From: Chryseobacterium sp. CH25
GTDB taxonomy: Bacteria > Bacteroidota > Bacteroidia > Flavobacteriales > Weeksellaceae
Direction of reading: 5' to 3'
NCBI RefSeq assembly: GCF_004119455.1
Contig: NZ_NRQT01000014.1
Span: 44,486 to 108,485 of the forward strand
Length of the DNA stretch: 64,000 nucleotides
Below are positions 7,922 to 17,376 of this stretch, in pieces. Positions within the stretch are counted from its first letter, which is position 1. The number at the start of each line of letters is the position of its first letter. The notes beneath the pieces were generated by a model. It did no database searches and was not told where the DNA came from. It saw nothing but the letters and a program-made list of their open reading frames with translations. Made by a program: the position numbers and the translations under genes.

Positions 7922-9497
7922 GCAAATTCATTCTGTTGAATAAGATTTTCAATACAATATTCTGCAATCGCAGTAATGGTTACAAACGGATTCACTCCAA
8001 TAGTTCCAGGAATTAAAGACCCATCCAGTACATACAGATTTTCATGATCTTTTAGTTTTCCAAACTCATTAGTAGCTTCTCCTAATACACATCCACCAAG
8101 GGGATGATAACAAATATCTGCTCCAAAACCATTATTGAACAGGAAGTGACTTCTGGTTCCGCCATTTGCATTGTTCATTTTTCGGATAAAATATTTGGCA
8201 TTCTCTCTCATTTTTATGGTGTTGCTTTCATTCCAGTTTAAAGTAATTTTCTGATTGATTGTATCATAACCTACTTCTCCTTTTTTATATACTCTGTTGA
8301 TAAGTAGGTATAAAGCTGTGGCAACATCCATTCCCATTGGCAAGGGCGCAATTTCTGTGAAAAATGGGTGTTCTTTATCATCCCAGTTATCTATTCCACC
8401 TACAGGTATTGTTGACTGTTTTGAACCTGTACCGCCTGATAATGGTTTTACCCAGTTTCTTCCAGTCATAAAATTACCGTTGTTCCCCCAATTCTTACCA
8501 ATTTTTTCATGAACAGGAAAGTTATTCACAGCGTTAGAACGTAATAAAAGTTCTAATGTTCCCATAGTACCTGCTGAAAGAATCAGTTTTTTACAGTTAA
8601 AAACTTTGTCTGCCACAACACTTCCCGAGGTATCAATATGCTGAACATTGAGAGTGTAGCTTTTATCATCATTGAGTTTAATATGATCCACCCGATGAAG
8701 GTCCAGTATTTCCAGGTTTCCGGTTTCCATAGCCTTTTTCAGATAGGTTTTATCCAGGCTGTTTTTCCCATGATTATTTCCATAGATCACTTCAGTATTG
8801 AGGGCAGAACGGGGAACTTCATTCAAATATTCCTTTTCCATGTATTTAAAATCATATACATTGGGAACCCGCATAGTTTTGAAACCTGCTTTTTGGGCTT
8901 CTGCTTCACCTACTCTTGTGAATTTGTAATAAGGACAGTCCTTTAGAAACTGCTCATCGATAACATTTACTTTAAGCTCTTCCCGAACCAGTGGAAAGTA
9001 ATGGCTGTAAAACTTTTCTGCATCAAGGGTAGGGAAAACTTCCCTGAAATAACTTTCCTTGGGTGTTACAGCCATTCCACCGTTAACAAGTGAACCGCCG
9101 CCAACACCTCTTCCAACCCAAATCTTTATATGCTCAAAATCAAGACGATCCAGTGCTCCGGTGAAAGGAGTGAGTGAAAATAGATTCATAAAAGGAGCAA
9201 TACTTTTCTTTTTCAGCCATGCAGAGCTTTTTCCTGGCTTCAGAAGATTGGAAAATGGAATTCCTGCCTTTTCCCAGTTAAGGCCCATTTCCAGTAAGGT
9301 CACTTTTTTCCGGCCTCACACAGACGGAGGGCAGAAACAGCACCACCATATCCGCTTCCAATGATGATAATTGGGGTATCAATGGTTTCTTTAATTGTAT
9401 TTATTCTTTGTTCAGCTGCCTGAAATAGCTCTGATTGTAGAAAATAAAAACCTGAAATAGCGAGTATGCTTGTTTTGATGAATTTCTTTCTGTCCAT
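7918..9497 (-). pseudogene. GMC-family FAD oxidoreductase (cholesterol-oxidase-like), frameshifted
   Basis: Reading from 9497, MDRKKFIKTSILAISG begins a signal or anchor segment, then IIIIGSGYGGAVSALRL is the FAD-binding Rossmann motif. The frame ends in TGA at 9300 just after EAGKK. The next frame continues with VTLLEMGLNWEKAG, GRGVGGGSLVNGGMAV, and near the end GADICYHPLGGCVLGEA and LYVLDGSLIPGTIGVNPFVTITA, the conserved GMC C-terminal block with catalytic His and Asn. One extra A in the A6 run at 9304-9309 restores a 526-residue protein. A sequencing deletion is likelier than true decay. Substrate unknown; cholesterol oxidases are the closest resemblance. Confidence 0.85.
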
Positions 9498-9622
9498 GGG
9501 CTTTATTGCTCAAAAAGTATGCTAGATCAACGGGAACCTATTTTATTTAAAACAGATTATATTTTTTAGTAGATTTTTAACTTTTCATACCCAGAAAAAT
9601 TCATAGTTTTACTTATAATTTA

Positions 9623-10246
9623 ATGTTCATGAAAAGATATATACTCATATTTTTGTTGTTACCACTGCTTGTTTTTTCTCAAAAGAAAGTTTCTAAGGAA
9701 ATGGCAGAGGTTAAAAAATTTCAAAAGGAGCTTGATAAAGAATATTTGGACCCAAAAGAGACTCCTTTGCGTGGGGATAATTTTAAGAATTTTAAAAAGC
9801 ATCCGTTTTTTCCGATTGATATGAAATATCGGGTAACTGCAAAATTTGTTAAAACTGAAGATGCTCAGCCTTTTGATCTTCCAACCTCTTCAGGGAAAAC
9901 AAAATCTTATAAAGAATATGGAAAGGCAACTTTTGAACTGGATGGAAAACCTTATACGTTAACTTTATACCAAAGCCTTGCCCTGATTAAGCAGGATAAA
10001 TACAAAGATTATCTTTTTCTGCCATTCCGTGATGCTACCAATGAAAAAGAAACCTATGGTGGTGGAAAATATATGGATTTGAAAATTCCGAAAAGAAATA
10101 CCATTATTCTGGATTTTAACAAGTCTTATCATCCGTTCTGTGCCTATAACGCCTACGATTACAACTGTCCTATTGTTCCTGAAGAAAATAAGCTTCCGGT
10201 AGAAATACGGGCAGGAGTGATGTATGAAGATATTTATCATCATTAA
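9623..10246 (+). CDS. DUF1684 domain-containing secreted protein
   Basis: 207 residues with a signal peptide (MKRYILIFLLLPLLVFSQ). The DUF1684 signature is clear near the C-terminus: FNKSYHPFCAYNAYDYNCPIVPEENKLPVEIRAG. Members occur widely in Bacteroidetes and Actinobacteria with no established function; the conserved Cys, Asn and Pro positions suggest a small beta-barrel. Two start codons are possible (9623 and 9629); the second places the Lys-Arg directly before the hydrophobic core. The stop is 2 nt before the next gene, so the two are probably one transcript. Confidence 0.85.
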   Translation: MFMKRYILIFLLLPLLVFSQKKVSKEMAEVKKFQKELDKEYLDPKETPLRGDNFKNFKKHPFFPIDMKYRVTAKFVKTEDAQPFDLPTSSGKTKSYKEYGKATFELDGKPYTLTLYQSLALIKQDKYKDYLFLPFRDATNEKETYGGGKYMDLKIPKRNTIILDFNKSYHPFCAYNAYDYNCPIVPEENKLPVEIRAGVMYEDIYHH

Positions 10247-10248
10247 TT

Positions 10249-10725
10249 ATGATAAGCTTAGTTTTTTTTAAACCGGAAGAACATCTTTCTGGAGTTAGCT
10301 ATAGTTTAGATGAAAACCAGTTGCGTTTTACCGCTTCTGCAAACCAGGCTTTACAAAGTATTGAGGCCAGAGAGGATGATGATGCGTTCCCCATTACGAT
10401 TCTGGTAAATAATATTCCGGCAGGATTTTTTGTCTTGGATTTCGGAAATGATAAATTTGAGCTTACAGAAAATGAGAATTCTGTTCTGGTAAGATCATTA
10501 TCTGTAAATCCTGAACTGCAGGGTAAGGGGATTGGGAAAGCTGCCATGTTGCAGGTAGATGATTTTGTAAGAAAAAACTTTAAAGATTGTGATGAAATTG
10601 TTTTGGCTGTGAACCAGAAAAATGATTCAGCGTATCATATTTATCTGAAAGCAGGGTATATTTACGACGGTAAAACCAGAATTGGAAGGAGTGGGCCACA
10701 ATATCTGATGTATAAAAAGATTTAA
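10249..10725 (+). CDS. GNAT family N-acetyltransferase
   Basis: 158 residues. The acetyl-CoA-binding motif A is visible as SLSVNPELQGKGIGKAAMLQ near residue 83, followed by EIVLAVNQKNDSAYHIYLKAGYIYDGK, the usual motif B with the conserved Asn and Tyr. Substrate cannot be inferred. It starts 2 nt after the DUF1684 gene. Confidence 0.88.
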   Translation: MISLVFFKPEEHLSGVSYSLDENQLRFTASANQALQSIEAREDDDAFPITILVNNIPAGFFVLDFGNDKFELTENENSVLVRSLSVNPELQGKGIGKAAMLQVDDFVRKNFKDCDEIVLAVNQKNDSAYHIYLKAGYIYDGKTRIGRSGPQYLMYKKI

Positions 10726-10786
10726 ATTAGAGTTTGAAGGAAAGAGGAATAAATGAGAATCAATCTGGTCTTCTTTATTTTTAAGA

Positions 10787-11473
10787 TTATTCAAAAATCT
10801 GTTGTATTACTTCCAGTGATGCTGGAGTTTTAAAATCTGTAATATGATAATGATAATATACCAAAAGGCTATCCAGGAAATCTTTTCTTAGGGAAGGATG
10901 TATTTTTACACTGTAAAGATTTTCAGCAGTAAGAATATTTTTCCAGATCATAGAAATTTCTTCATTGAATAATTGATGGGCAGAAATGGTAGAAAATGTT
11001 CCTGTTTCCGGATCTAAAAAATTTCCTTCGCCTATTAAAGGAGCAACCCCCTGCACTTTTAGAATGACAAGCAGAAATAACAAATGACACTGATAGTTTT
11101 GTTGTTCAAGTTCAGTAATAAACCTTTCAATGCTGAAGAAGATGTTAAGGTTCTTATTTTCCAGCTTCAGAACCTGATTAAGAAAGTCTGAGATAAAAAA
11201 TATGACAGTACCTGCCTTTATATCAGCATAAGCATCATTACCTTTTACCAGTTCAAATTTTGAAATAGTGGGAATGCCATTACCTCTTACAGGACTAATG
11301 GAGAAATTAAGTTTATTCAGGGGTTGCAGGAAGGCTTTCTTTTTATTTTTCCGGGAATATATTCCTTTCAGAAAATAAGACTGAAAACCATCCTCCTCTG
11401 TAAAACAATGCAATACAGCATCATTTTCTCCATATTTGATGAATGAAAGTAAAAAACCGTTTTGTGTATTCAT
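10787..11473 (-). CDS. recO: DNA repair protein RecO
   Basis: 228 residues. RecO works with RecR (and RecF) to load RecA onto SSB-coated single-stranded DNA. The N-terminal OB fold begins NTQNGFLLSFIKYGENDAVLHCFTEEDGF and is followed by an all-helical region. The Cys zinc motif of many RecO proteins is absent, as is common in Bacteroidetes. Its ATG shares one base with the porZ stop (TAATG), which suggests translational coupling. Confidence 0.88.
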   Translation of the reverse strand: MNTQNGFLLSFIKYGENDAVLHCFTEEDGFQSYFLKGIYSRKNKKKAFLQPLNKLNFSISPVRGNGIPTISKFELVKGNDAYADIKAGTVIFFISDFLNQVLKLENKNLNIFFSIERFITELEQQNYQCHLLFLLVILKVQGVAPLIGEGNFLDPETGTFSTISAHQLFNEEISMIWKNILTAENLYSVKIHPSLRKDFLDSLLVYYHYHITDFKTPASLEVIQQIFE

Positions 11474-13728
11474 TAATTGACTACGCCTATTTTGGCTGTC
11501 GCTTTATCAGATCCGTCTTCATTGGTCATCAGTACAAAATAAATTCCTGATGCCACTCTGGCTCCTCGTTGGTTGTTAAGATCCCATTCATAATAGCCAC
11601 CTCTTGCTACAGCAGAATGCACAACATTTCCTGCGGCATCGGTAATTCTTATGTTTGTTTTTTCTGCCAGTCCTTTAATGGTCACTTTCCCTTTGAAATT
11701 AGAATAAACAACAGGATTAGGATAAACTACTACATCTCCGAAATTGGAAGTTACATCTGTGATATCTCCCTGATAAGTTACAATACCGTTATAGGTTACA
11801 AAATATACTTTTCCTGTCTTTTTATCTACTTTGATATCAGTAACAGTATTAGTAGGAAGAGGAGAGTTCTCCATTGTAAAATGTTTGATGGTCTTTTGAC
11901 CGTCTGCAGAAAGGTAATATACACCACCACCATCTACAGAAACCCATTTATAATTTCCTCCATCTACTTCAATCTGAAGAATACTGGAATCTCTGAAAAG
12001 CTCTTCACCAAGCCCGTTTTGTTCTATAATTATAGGTTCAACTTTAGGCTCCAGACCTTTTATTTCTTTAGCAGCATTAGCTAAAACTCTTACTCCTTTG
12101 TCGGTGCTGATCCATGCATCACCGGTTTTGTCAACAGCAACGGATAACGTTCCTGATGCGGTAGATGGAAATCCGTTCTTTTCAACTAATATATAGTCGG
12201 TATCATCAGAAAAGTTGAGTGGATCCTTGTAATCATATACCCAAAAAGCATTTGATCTTGATAAAGGTATCCATAACATATTTTCATAAACGATAGGCTT
12301 TTGTACGGATGCACTTTTAAAGTTGGATACTTTCAGATTGAAATCATCTTTAGCTTTATCATATACAGCCACTGCAGGTCCACCATTATTAAATGAAAAT
12401 GCAGCAAAAATATTGTTTTGGGCATCAGTTGTAAGACCTACTGCTCGTCTGCTTGTAGGAGTAGCCTGTACAGAATAATATTTTACAAAATCAAAATCTT
12501 TATTTGAAGCATTATACTTCAGTTTGTAGATTCCCTGGGAATCCAATGCATAGTTTGCAAAAAGAACTTCGCTGGTATCAAGGGGATTGAGGATAGCATC
12601 CAGTACATTGAGGGTTCCGGTAAAAGTTTTAAAGTAAGAAGGATAGATCCATTCTGCACCATTATAATAATAAAAACCTGGTTTTTTCGGGTTTATTACC
12701 GGTGTGTTATATCTTTCAGCTCTTGCTCCAGTGGAAACCAATAACTGATTATTATCGTATGTACTAATTTTATAAGCATAATTAAACTGTGGTCCGGATG
12801 GTTTGTAGCTGTGATTGCTTTCATCCTTTATTCCTGATAATACAGTTCCACCATATAGTTTTCCACTTGCCATGGTAGCAGTATTACACTGCTCTCCAAA
12901 ATCTACAGCACTGGAATTGGTCCCATTAAGTCCAAAAGTATATACTCTGCTGTCTGTAACAACAACATTACTTGTGGTTACAACAACATCCTGAATATTT
13001 CCAAGACTGACAGGAAGCTGAATAGGAGCACCATTATTATAGACAAATGCAGCAGTAGCAGAAGAAAATGCTAATTCTGATTCTGAATCAATATGTTTGA
13101 AGGCTCCGGGAATTTCGGTTGTCCATGTAGAAAATACAGGAAACGTAGTATTCATTTCATGGCTCTTTAAGCCGGTATTTGTTACAGAATATACTTTGTT
13201 TCCAAATATTGTAGCTTCATTACTTGCTTCGTATACTCCACCGGTAAGAAAGAAGGCCGAGTCTCCAAATTCTTTTTTCTTTATATCGAATATAGATACC
13301 CCGTAACCTACAGAAATTACAGCTTTTTCTCCTGTTATAGAGATGTGGTTAATTTTTTTGTTTCCATTATATCCGGCAGCAATAGGAATGTCAATAATAT
13401 ACTTAACTTCATTGGGGGTAACTACATCTATTGCTCCGTTTTCATAACCAATAACTCCGGTTTTGCTTTTGGGATCATAATCGAAAGCTGTTATTCTTAT
13501 ATTATGAAGCCCGTTTGCTTTAGATAACTTCGTAATTTCTCCTGTTGATATTGTATAATAGAATATCCCGTTTTCTGTTGCAGCCACTATTCTTCCATTG
13601 TCTTCCTTCATGGCTAAGACATTGTTGTAGGAAAAGAGATCTGCCCATTTTTTTGATGAAATGACCTGAGCTTTTGTAAACTGCAGGGAGGCTAAAATAC
13701 CAAGAGAAATTAGAGAGAGTTTTTTCAT
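11473..13728 (-). CDS. porZ: PorZ-like T9SS surface protein with type A sorting domain
   Basis: 751 residues with signal peptide MKKLSLISLGILASLQFTKA. Two beta-propeller-like regions fill residues of about 25-650, with repeats such as GRIVAATENGIFYYT and GDAWISTDKGVRVL. The C-terminal about 80 residues, starting VVVYPNPVVYSNFKGKVTIKGL and ending ASGIYFVLMTNEDG, are a T9SS type A sorting domain. This matches PorZ, part of the PorU-PorV-PorQ-PorZ attachment complex of Porphyromonas gingivalis, and the length is close to that protein. The recO neighbour is also typical for Flavobacteriia porZ. It lies 1 nt after the phosphoesterase gene. Confidence 0.85.
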   Translation of the reverse strand: MKKLSLISLGILASLQFTKAQVISSKKWADLFSYNNVLAMKEDNGRIVAATENGIFYYTISTGEITKLSKANGLHNIRITAFDYDPKSKTGVIGYENGAIDVVTPNEVKYIIDIPIAAGYNGNKKINHISITGEKAVISVGYGVSIFDIKKKEFGDSAFFLTGGVYEASNEATIFGNKVYSVTNTGLKSHEMNTTFPVFSTWTTEIPGAFKHIDSESELAFSSATAAFVYNNGAPIQLPVSLGNIQDVVVTTSNVVVTDSRVYTFGLNGTNSSAVDFGEQCNTATMASGKLYGGTVLSGIKDESNHSYKPSGPQFNYAYKISTYDNNQLLVSTGARAERYNTPVINPKKPGFYYYNGAEWIYPSYFKTFTGTLNVLDAILNPLDTSEVLFANYALDSQGIYKLKYNASNKDFDFVKYYSVQATPTSRRAVGLTTDAQNNIFAAFSFNNGGPAVAVYDKAKDDFNLKVSNFKSASVQKPIVYENMLWIPLSRSNAFWVYDYKDPLNFSDDTDYILVEKNGFPSTASGTLSVAVDKTGDAWISTDKGVRVLANAAKEIKGLEPKVEPIIIEQNGLGEELFRDSSILQIEVDGGNYKWVSVDGGGVYYLSADGQKTIKHFTMENSPLPTNTVTDIKVDKKTGKVYFVTYNGIVTYQGDITDVTSNFGDVVVYPNPVVYSNFKGKVTIKGLAEKTNIRITDAAGNVVHSAVARGGYYEWDLNNQRGARVASGIYFVLMTNEDGSDKATAKIGVVN

Positions 13729-13729
13729 G

Positions 13730-14680
13730 TTATGCTATTATGCTGCTGTCTATTGCCTGATTGTTCCAGGAAATATGCTGTATGTTTTTGTTTGAATCAA
13801 AATAAAAATCTATTCTACCTAATAGAAGCCCTGCCCATCCCACCTGATTAACAAGAACGTTTTTGCCTTGTCTGTTGGTGAATGTCTGAGGTTCCGGTAA
13901 AAATGTATGAGTATGTCCACCCAGAATAATATCAATATTTTCTGTGTTGGCGGCTAAAATTTTATCGCTTATCTTATTCGGTTCATCATGGTAGTCATAT
14001 CCTATATGTGAAAGACAAATGACAAGATCACATTTCTGGTCTTTTTTCAAGAACTCTGAATAGTGCTGAGCTGCTTCAATTGGATCAGAATACACCGTCT
14101 CTGCATATTGTTTCTTACCTACAAGACCGTCCAACTGAATTCCCACTCCAAAAATTCCAACCTTGATTCCATTCTTGTTGAAGATTTTATAAGGAGATGT
14201 TTTTCCATCCAGAATTGTATTCTTAAAATCATAATTGGAACAGATAAAAGGGAACTTCGCATTCGGAAGAACCTTTAAAAACCCTTCAAGACCATTATCA
14301 AAATCATGATTTCCCATGGTGGAAGCATCATACTTCATCATGGACATTAATTTGAATTCCAGTTCACCACCAAAAAAGTTAAAATAAGGAGTTCCCTGGA
14401 AGATATCTCCGGAATCAAGAAGAAGTACATTGCTTTCCTGATTTCTGATTTGCTGAATTAAGCTTGCCCTTCTTGCAAAGCCCCCTTGATTGGGATTTTT
14501 TGTATAGCTTGCATCAAAAGGCTCTATTCTGCTGTGCTGATCGTTAGTATGAAGGATGGTTAGTTTATTTGCGGATTTTAAATCAAGAATTTTTAACTCT
14601 TCCGCCATCATCATATTGGGAGCTAAAGCCATTGCTAAAGATCCACCACCTATTGCTTTTAAAAAACTTTTTCTATCCAT
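13730..14680 (-). CDS. 5'-nucleotidase-type metallophosphoesterase (catalytic domain only)
   Basis: 316 residues with an export signal MDRKSFLKAIGGGSLAMALAP lacking the twin Arg of a Tat signal. All metal-binding motifs are visible: ILHTNDQHSRIEP, LLLDSGDIFQG, TMGNHDFD, CLSHIGYDYH and ILGGHTHTFL. These are the dinuclear-metal ligands of the calcineurin-like domain of periplasmic 5'-nucleotidases (UshA family). The C-terminal substrate-binding domain is missing here and is encoded by the gene just upstream, with which it shares one base. The two products probably form one enzyme acting on nucleotides in the periplasm. Confidence 0.9.
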   Translation of the reverse strand: MDRKSFLKAIGGGSLAMALAPNMMMAEELKILDLKSANKLTILHTNDQHSRIEPFDASYTKNPNQGGFARRASLIQQIRNQESNVLLLDSGDIFQGTPYFNFFGGELEFKLMSMMKYDASTMGNHDFDNGLEGFLKVLPNAKFPFICSNYDFKNTILDGKTSPYKIFNKNGIKVGIFGVGIQLDGLVGKKQYAETVYSDPIEAAQHYSEFLKKDQKCDLVICLSHIGYDYHDEPNKISDKILAANTENIDIILGGHTHTFLPEPQTFTNRQGKNVLVNQVGWAGLLLGRIDFYFDSNKNIQHISWNNQAIDSSIIA

Positions 14681-15438
14681 TACTTCTTACCGATAAAATT
14701 TAAACGAACATCCGTAGGAGAAACTATTTCAGGATTTCTCTTGAAATAATCAATATATAAATCTCTAAGCTTAACTCCCGTAGGAATTGATTCACCTTTT
14801 GAAAAGAATTTCATATTATCACCACCTAAAGCCAGATAATCTGAGGTTGCAATATAGTAATCTTTGTTAGGATCTACTTCTTTCCCGTTAATTAAAGATT
14901 TGGATAGTTGTCCGTTTTTTGTTTCAATATATAAATGGGAGACTGGATTGTTGACCTGTGTTTTAGCATAGTATTCAAAAAGTCCCGGTAAATCTGCGCC
15001 TTTCATTTTTACAATAATCAGTTCATTCTCAAAAGGCATTACTTCGAAAAGGTTTTTCAGCATAATATCACCTTTTCCAATTGTAGTACGGATTCCACCA
15101 ATATTGATTAGCGCAGCGTCTACATTTTGTTTAAGATGAGTTTTCGTCCATTCATCCCCGCCTTCAAGAGTATAATCTGCTAAAAGATTTCCCAGGTTGC
15201 TGTTATCTCCCTGCTTTGTAAGGTCTGTATTGGTGTGAGAGATTTTCTGATTCATCTCTTTATCCAATTTCTTCTTATAAGGTTCAATAAATTTTACAAA
15301 CTCATCATCATTCTTTAGCTCATTATTAATAGAAATGTTTTTCTGGGTCTTTACATTCACAAGCTGCGGCGCAGAAGCCGTTTTGCATGCAGTAAGAGAT
15401 GCCAGAGCAATTCCTAATAACAAGAATTTATTTTTCAT
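14680..15438 (-). CDS. 5'-nucleotidase C-terminal domain lipoprotein
   Basis: 252 residues from MKNKFLLLGIALASLTAC, a lipoprotein signal with lipobox LTAC. The 5_nucleotid_C domain is plain: NIGGIRTTIGKGDIMLKNLFEVMPFENELIIV and YYIATSDYLALGGDNMKFF. In most bacteria this domain is fused behind the catalytic domain; here it is a separate gene and comes first. An in-frame ATG at 15477 exists but would place 13 residues in front of the lipoprotein signal. First gene of the operon that continues to recO. Confidence 0.88.
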   Translation of the reverse strand: MKNKFLLLGIALASLTACKTASAPQLVNVKTQKNISINNELKNDDEFVKFIEPYKKKLDKEMNQKISHTNTDLTKQGDNSNLGNLLADYTLEGGDEWTKTHLKQNVDAALINIGGIRTTIGKGDIMLKNLFEVMPFENELIIVKMKGADLPGLFEYYAKTQVNNPVSHLYIETKNGQLSKSLINGKEVDPNKDYYIATSDYLALGGDNMKFFSKGESIPTGVKLRDLYIDYFKRNPEIVSPTDVRLNFIGKK

Positions 15439-15543
15439 ATGCTGTAAATTATTTTTGTAAAGATCATATGCAATCACTGATTACTTCGGTGTTTTTGTAA
15501 ACAATTTCTGTTATAGTAATTTCATAATATCTTTTAGTATATG

Positions 15544-15551
15544 CAAATATA
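15544..15551 (-). promoter_or_regulatory. -7 box TATATTTG for the nucleotidase-porZ-recO operon
   Basis: The complement of CAAATATA matches TAnnTTTG and predicts a leader of about 100 nt. No -33 box at ideal spacing. Confidence 0.35.
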
Positions 15552-15605
15552 ACTATATGTATAATAAAACATTATTATTTATTATAAATTCTTATTGTAA
15601 ATGAT

Positions 15606-15613
15606 TAAATTTG
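15606..15613 (+). promoter_or_regulatory. -7 box TAAATTTG before dapA
   Basis: Perfect TAnnTTTG match 19 nt before the dapA ATG. The -33 region is AT-rich without a clear TTG. Confidence 0.5.
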
Positions 15614-15632
15614 GCAAAAATAATTCGAACAG

Positions 15633-16505
15633 ATGAGCATTTTAAAAGGAGTAGGTGTTGCGTTGGTAACACCCTTTAATGAAGATTTATCCGTTGACTT
15701 CGACAGTTTAACAAAACTTGTTGAATATAATATTGAAAACGGAACCAATTATTTGGTAGTATTGGGAACTACAGCTGAGGCTGCAACGCTTTCTGATGAA
15801 GAGAAGAAACAGGTAATTGAGCATATCATTAAGGTGAATAATAAACGTCTTCCTTTGGTTTTAGGAATTGGCGGTAACAATACTCTTGAAGTCAAGAAAC
15901 AGATTGAAGAAGCAGATCTTTCTGCATTTGAAGCGGTACTTTCTGTATCTCCATATTACAATAAACCTAATCAGGAAGGTCTTTATCAACATTATAAAGC
16001 CTTAGCTTCTACAGGTAAAAATATTATCATTTATAATGTTCCGTCCAGAACCGGGCAGAATGTTGATGCAGATACGACACTTCGTCTTGCAAAGGAATTC
16101 CCGAATCTATTCATGATTAAAGAGGCATCTCCAAATATCTTACAGTATTTTGATATCCTTAGAAAGAAACCGGAAGGATTCTCTTTGGTTTCAGGTGATG
16201 ACGAATTCACTCTTCCTGTAACCTTAGCAGGTGGTGATGGCGTAATTTCTGTAATAGGGCAGGGGTATCCGAAAGAATTCTCTACTATGGTGCAATTGGC
16301 CTTTGAAGGAAAGGTAAAGGAAGCGTATGAGATTCACAATAAATTGGTGGATATTACCCGTCTTATTTTTGCAGAAGGAAATCCTTGTGGTATTAAAGTC
16401 GTGTTAACAGAAAAAGGAATCATTAAGAATTATCTGAGACTTCCTTTAGTTCAGGCATCAGAAGGACTTTATGCTAAAATTAAAGCTGAGATGGCTAACA
16501 TTTAA
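15633..16505 (+). CDS. dapA: 4-hydroxy-tetrahydrodipicolinate synthase
   Basis: 290 residues, a TIM-barrel aldolase condensing pyruvate with aspartate semialdehyde in lysine/diaminopimelate synthesis. Motifs: LGTTAEAATLSDEEK near residue 44, the catalytic Tyr in VSPYYNKPNQEG and YNVPSRTG near 135, and the Schiff-base Lys in LFMIKEASPNI near residue 163. GDDEFTLP and GGDGVISVIGQ complete the family pattern. It stands alone between a -7 box and a strong terminator. Confidence 0.96.
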   Translation: MSILKGVGVALVTPFNEDLSVDFDSLTKLVEYNIENGTNYLVVLGTTAEAATLSDEEKKQVIEHIIKVNNKRLPLVLGIGGNNTLEVKKQIEEADLSAFEAVLSVSPYYNKPNQEGLYQHYKALASTGKNIIIYNVPSRTGQNVDADTTLRLAKEFPNLFMIKEASPNILQYFDILRKKPEGFSLVSGDDEFTLPVTLAGGDGVISVIGQGYPKEFSTMVQLAFEGKVKEAYEIHNKLVDITRLIFAEGNPCGIKVVLTEKGIIKNYLRLPLVQASEGLYAKIKAEMANI

Positions 16506-16526
16506 TTATTAAACATCATACAATAC

Positions 16527-16564
16527 AAAAAAGTGAAAAGTTCAGGCTTTTCACTTTTTTTAAT
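16527..16564 (+). terminator. Rho-independent terminator after dapA
   Basis: Perfect 14-bp stem (AAAAAAGTGAAAAG at 16527-16540 with its complement at 16547-16560), 6-nt loop and a T-run. Confidence 0.9.
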
Positions 16565-16579
16565 CATAATCCATAAAAT

Positions 16580-17083
16580 ATGAAATTAATACAAGCAACA
16601 GGAAAGGATATTCCCCTGATTCAGGATCTGGCAAGAAGATCATGGGAAAATGCCTATGCAGAGATCCTTTCCGAAGAACAAATGGAGTATATGCTTTCCG
16701 AAATGTATTCGGAACAGGAAATTGAAAGTCAACTCCAGAATCCTGATTACCACTATTATCTGATTGAAGATGAAAATAGTAACTCTTACGAAGGATTTAT
16801 CGGGTACGAACACAATTATGAAGGTAAAACTACAAAGCTGCACCGCATTTATCTTGTTCCGGAAAGTAAAGGGAAGGGATTTGGAAAAGGGGCACTTCTG
16901 TTTTTAAATAAAAAAGTATCTGAGAATGGAAATAATAGAATTATCCTTAATGTGAATAAAAATAATGCTGCCAGAAATTTCTATGAATCTCAAGGCTACA
17001 AGGTGTATGATGAAGGTGTTTTCGATATCGGAAACGGATTTGTGATGGATGATTTTTTAATGGAATTTCTAATTCACGGGTAA
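16580..17083 (+). CDS. GNAT family N-acetyltransferase
   Basis: 167 residues. Starts MKLIQATGKDIPLIQDLARRSW, a typical GNAT beta1-alpha1. Motif A is RIYLVPESKGKGFGKGALLFL near residue 92, and motif B is RIILNVNKNNAARNFYESQGYKVYDEG. The substrate is not predictable from sequence. Likely monocistronic. Confidence 0.9.
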   Translation: MKLIQATGKDIPLIQDLARRSWENAYAEILSEEQMEYMLSEMYSEQEIESQLQNPDYHYYLIEDENSNSYEGFIGYEHNYEGKTTKLHRIYLVPESKGKGFGKGALLFLNKKVSENGNNRIILNVNKNNAARNFYESQGYKVYDEGVFDIGNGFVMDDFLMEFLIHG

Positions 17084-17252
17084 TTGACTTAAAATTTTGT
17101 AACTTTATCACGTAATTCTATAACAGGTGATTTCTTTTTTTGAATCATCTTTGTTTCAGAACCAAATCACTTATAATAATACATTCATATGCTTGGTTTT
17201 GAGCTGACATAGCTTTTTATCAGTATATTTTTTTCATCCTTAGTGTTTAAAT

Positions 17253-17280
17253 TCCTGTATTTTCGGATACAGGAGTTTTT
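17253..17280 (+). terminator. Rho-independent terminator
   Basis: 8-bp perfect stem TCCTGTAT/ATACAGGA with loop TTTCGG, then GTTTTT. It lies 170 nt after the acetyltransferase stop codon, giving a long 3' leader-like tail. Confidence 0.7.
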
Positions 17281-17313
17281 GCGTATATATGTTATGTTAA
17301 AAAAATATCTCCT

Positions 17314-17348
17314 ATTTCACATTTAATTGAAATAAATTATTATATTTA
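17314..17348 (+). promoter_or_regulatory. Inverted repeat and -7-like box upstream of AraC-type regulator
   Basis: ATTTCA-N8-TGAAAT (17314-17333) sits just upstream of TATATTTA (17341-17348). Position suits an operator overlapping the -33 region; autoregulation is inference only. Confidence 0.3.
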
Positions 17349-17376
17349 CTAAAAAAATAGGCTTACTTATACCAGG

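Larger units (their letters stand above)
17084..17376 (+). other. Intergenic region with distal terminator and inverted repeat
   Basis: About 290 bp without a gene. It holds a terminator at 17253-17280, an inverted repeat ATTTCA-N8-TGAAAT at 17314-17333, and a weak -7 box TATATTTA at 17341-17348 in front of the AraC-type gene. Confidence 0.5.
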
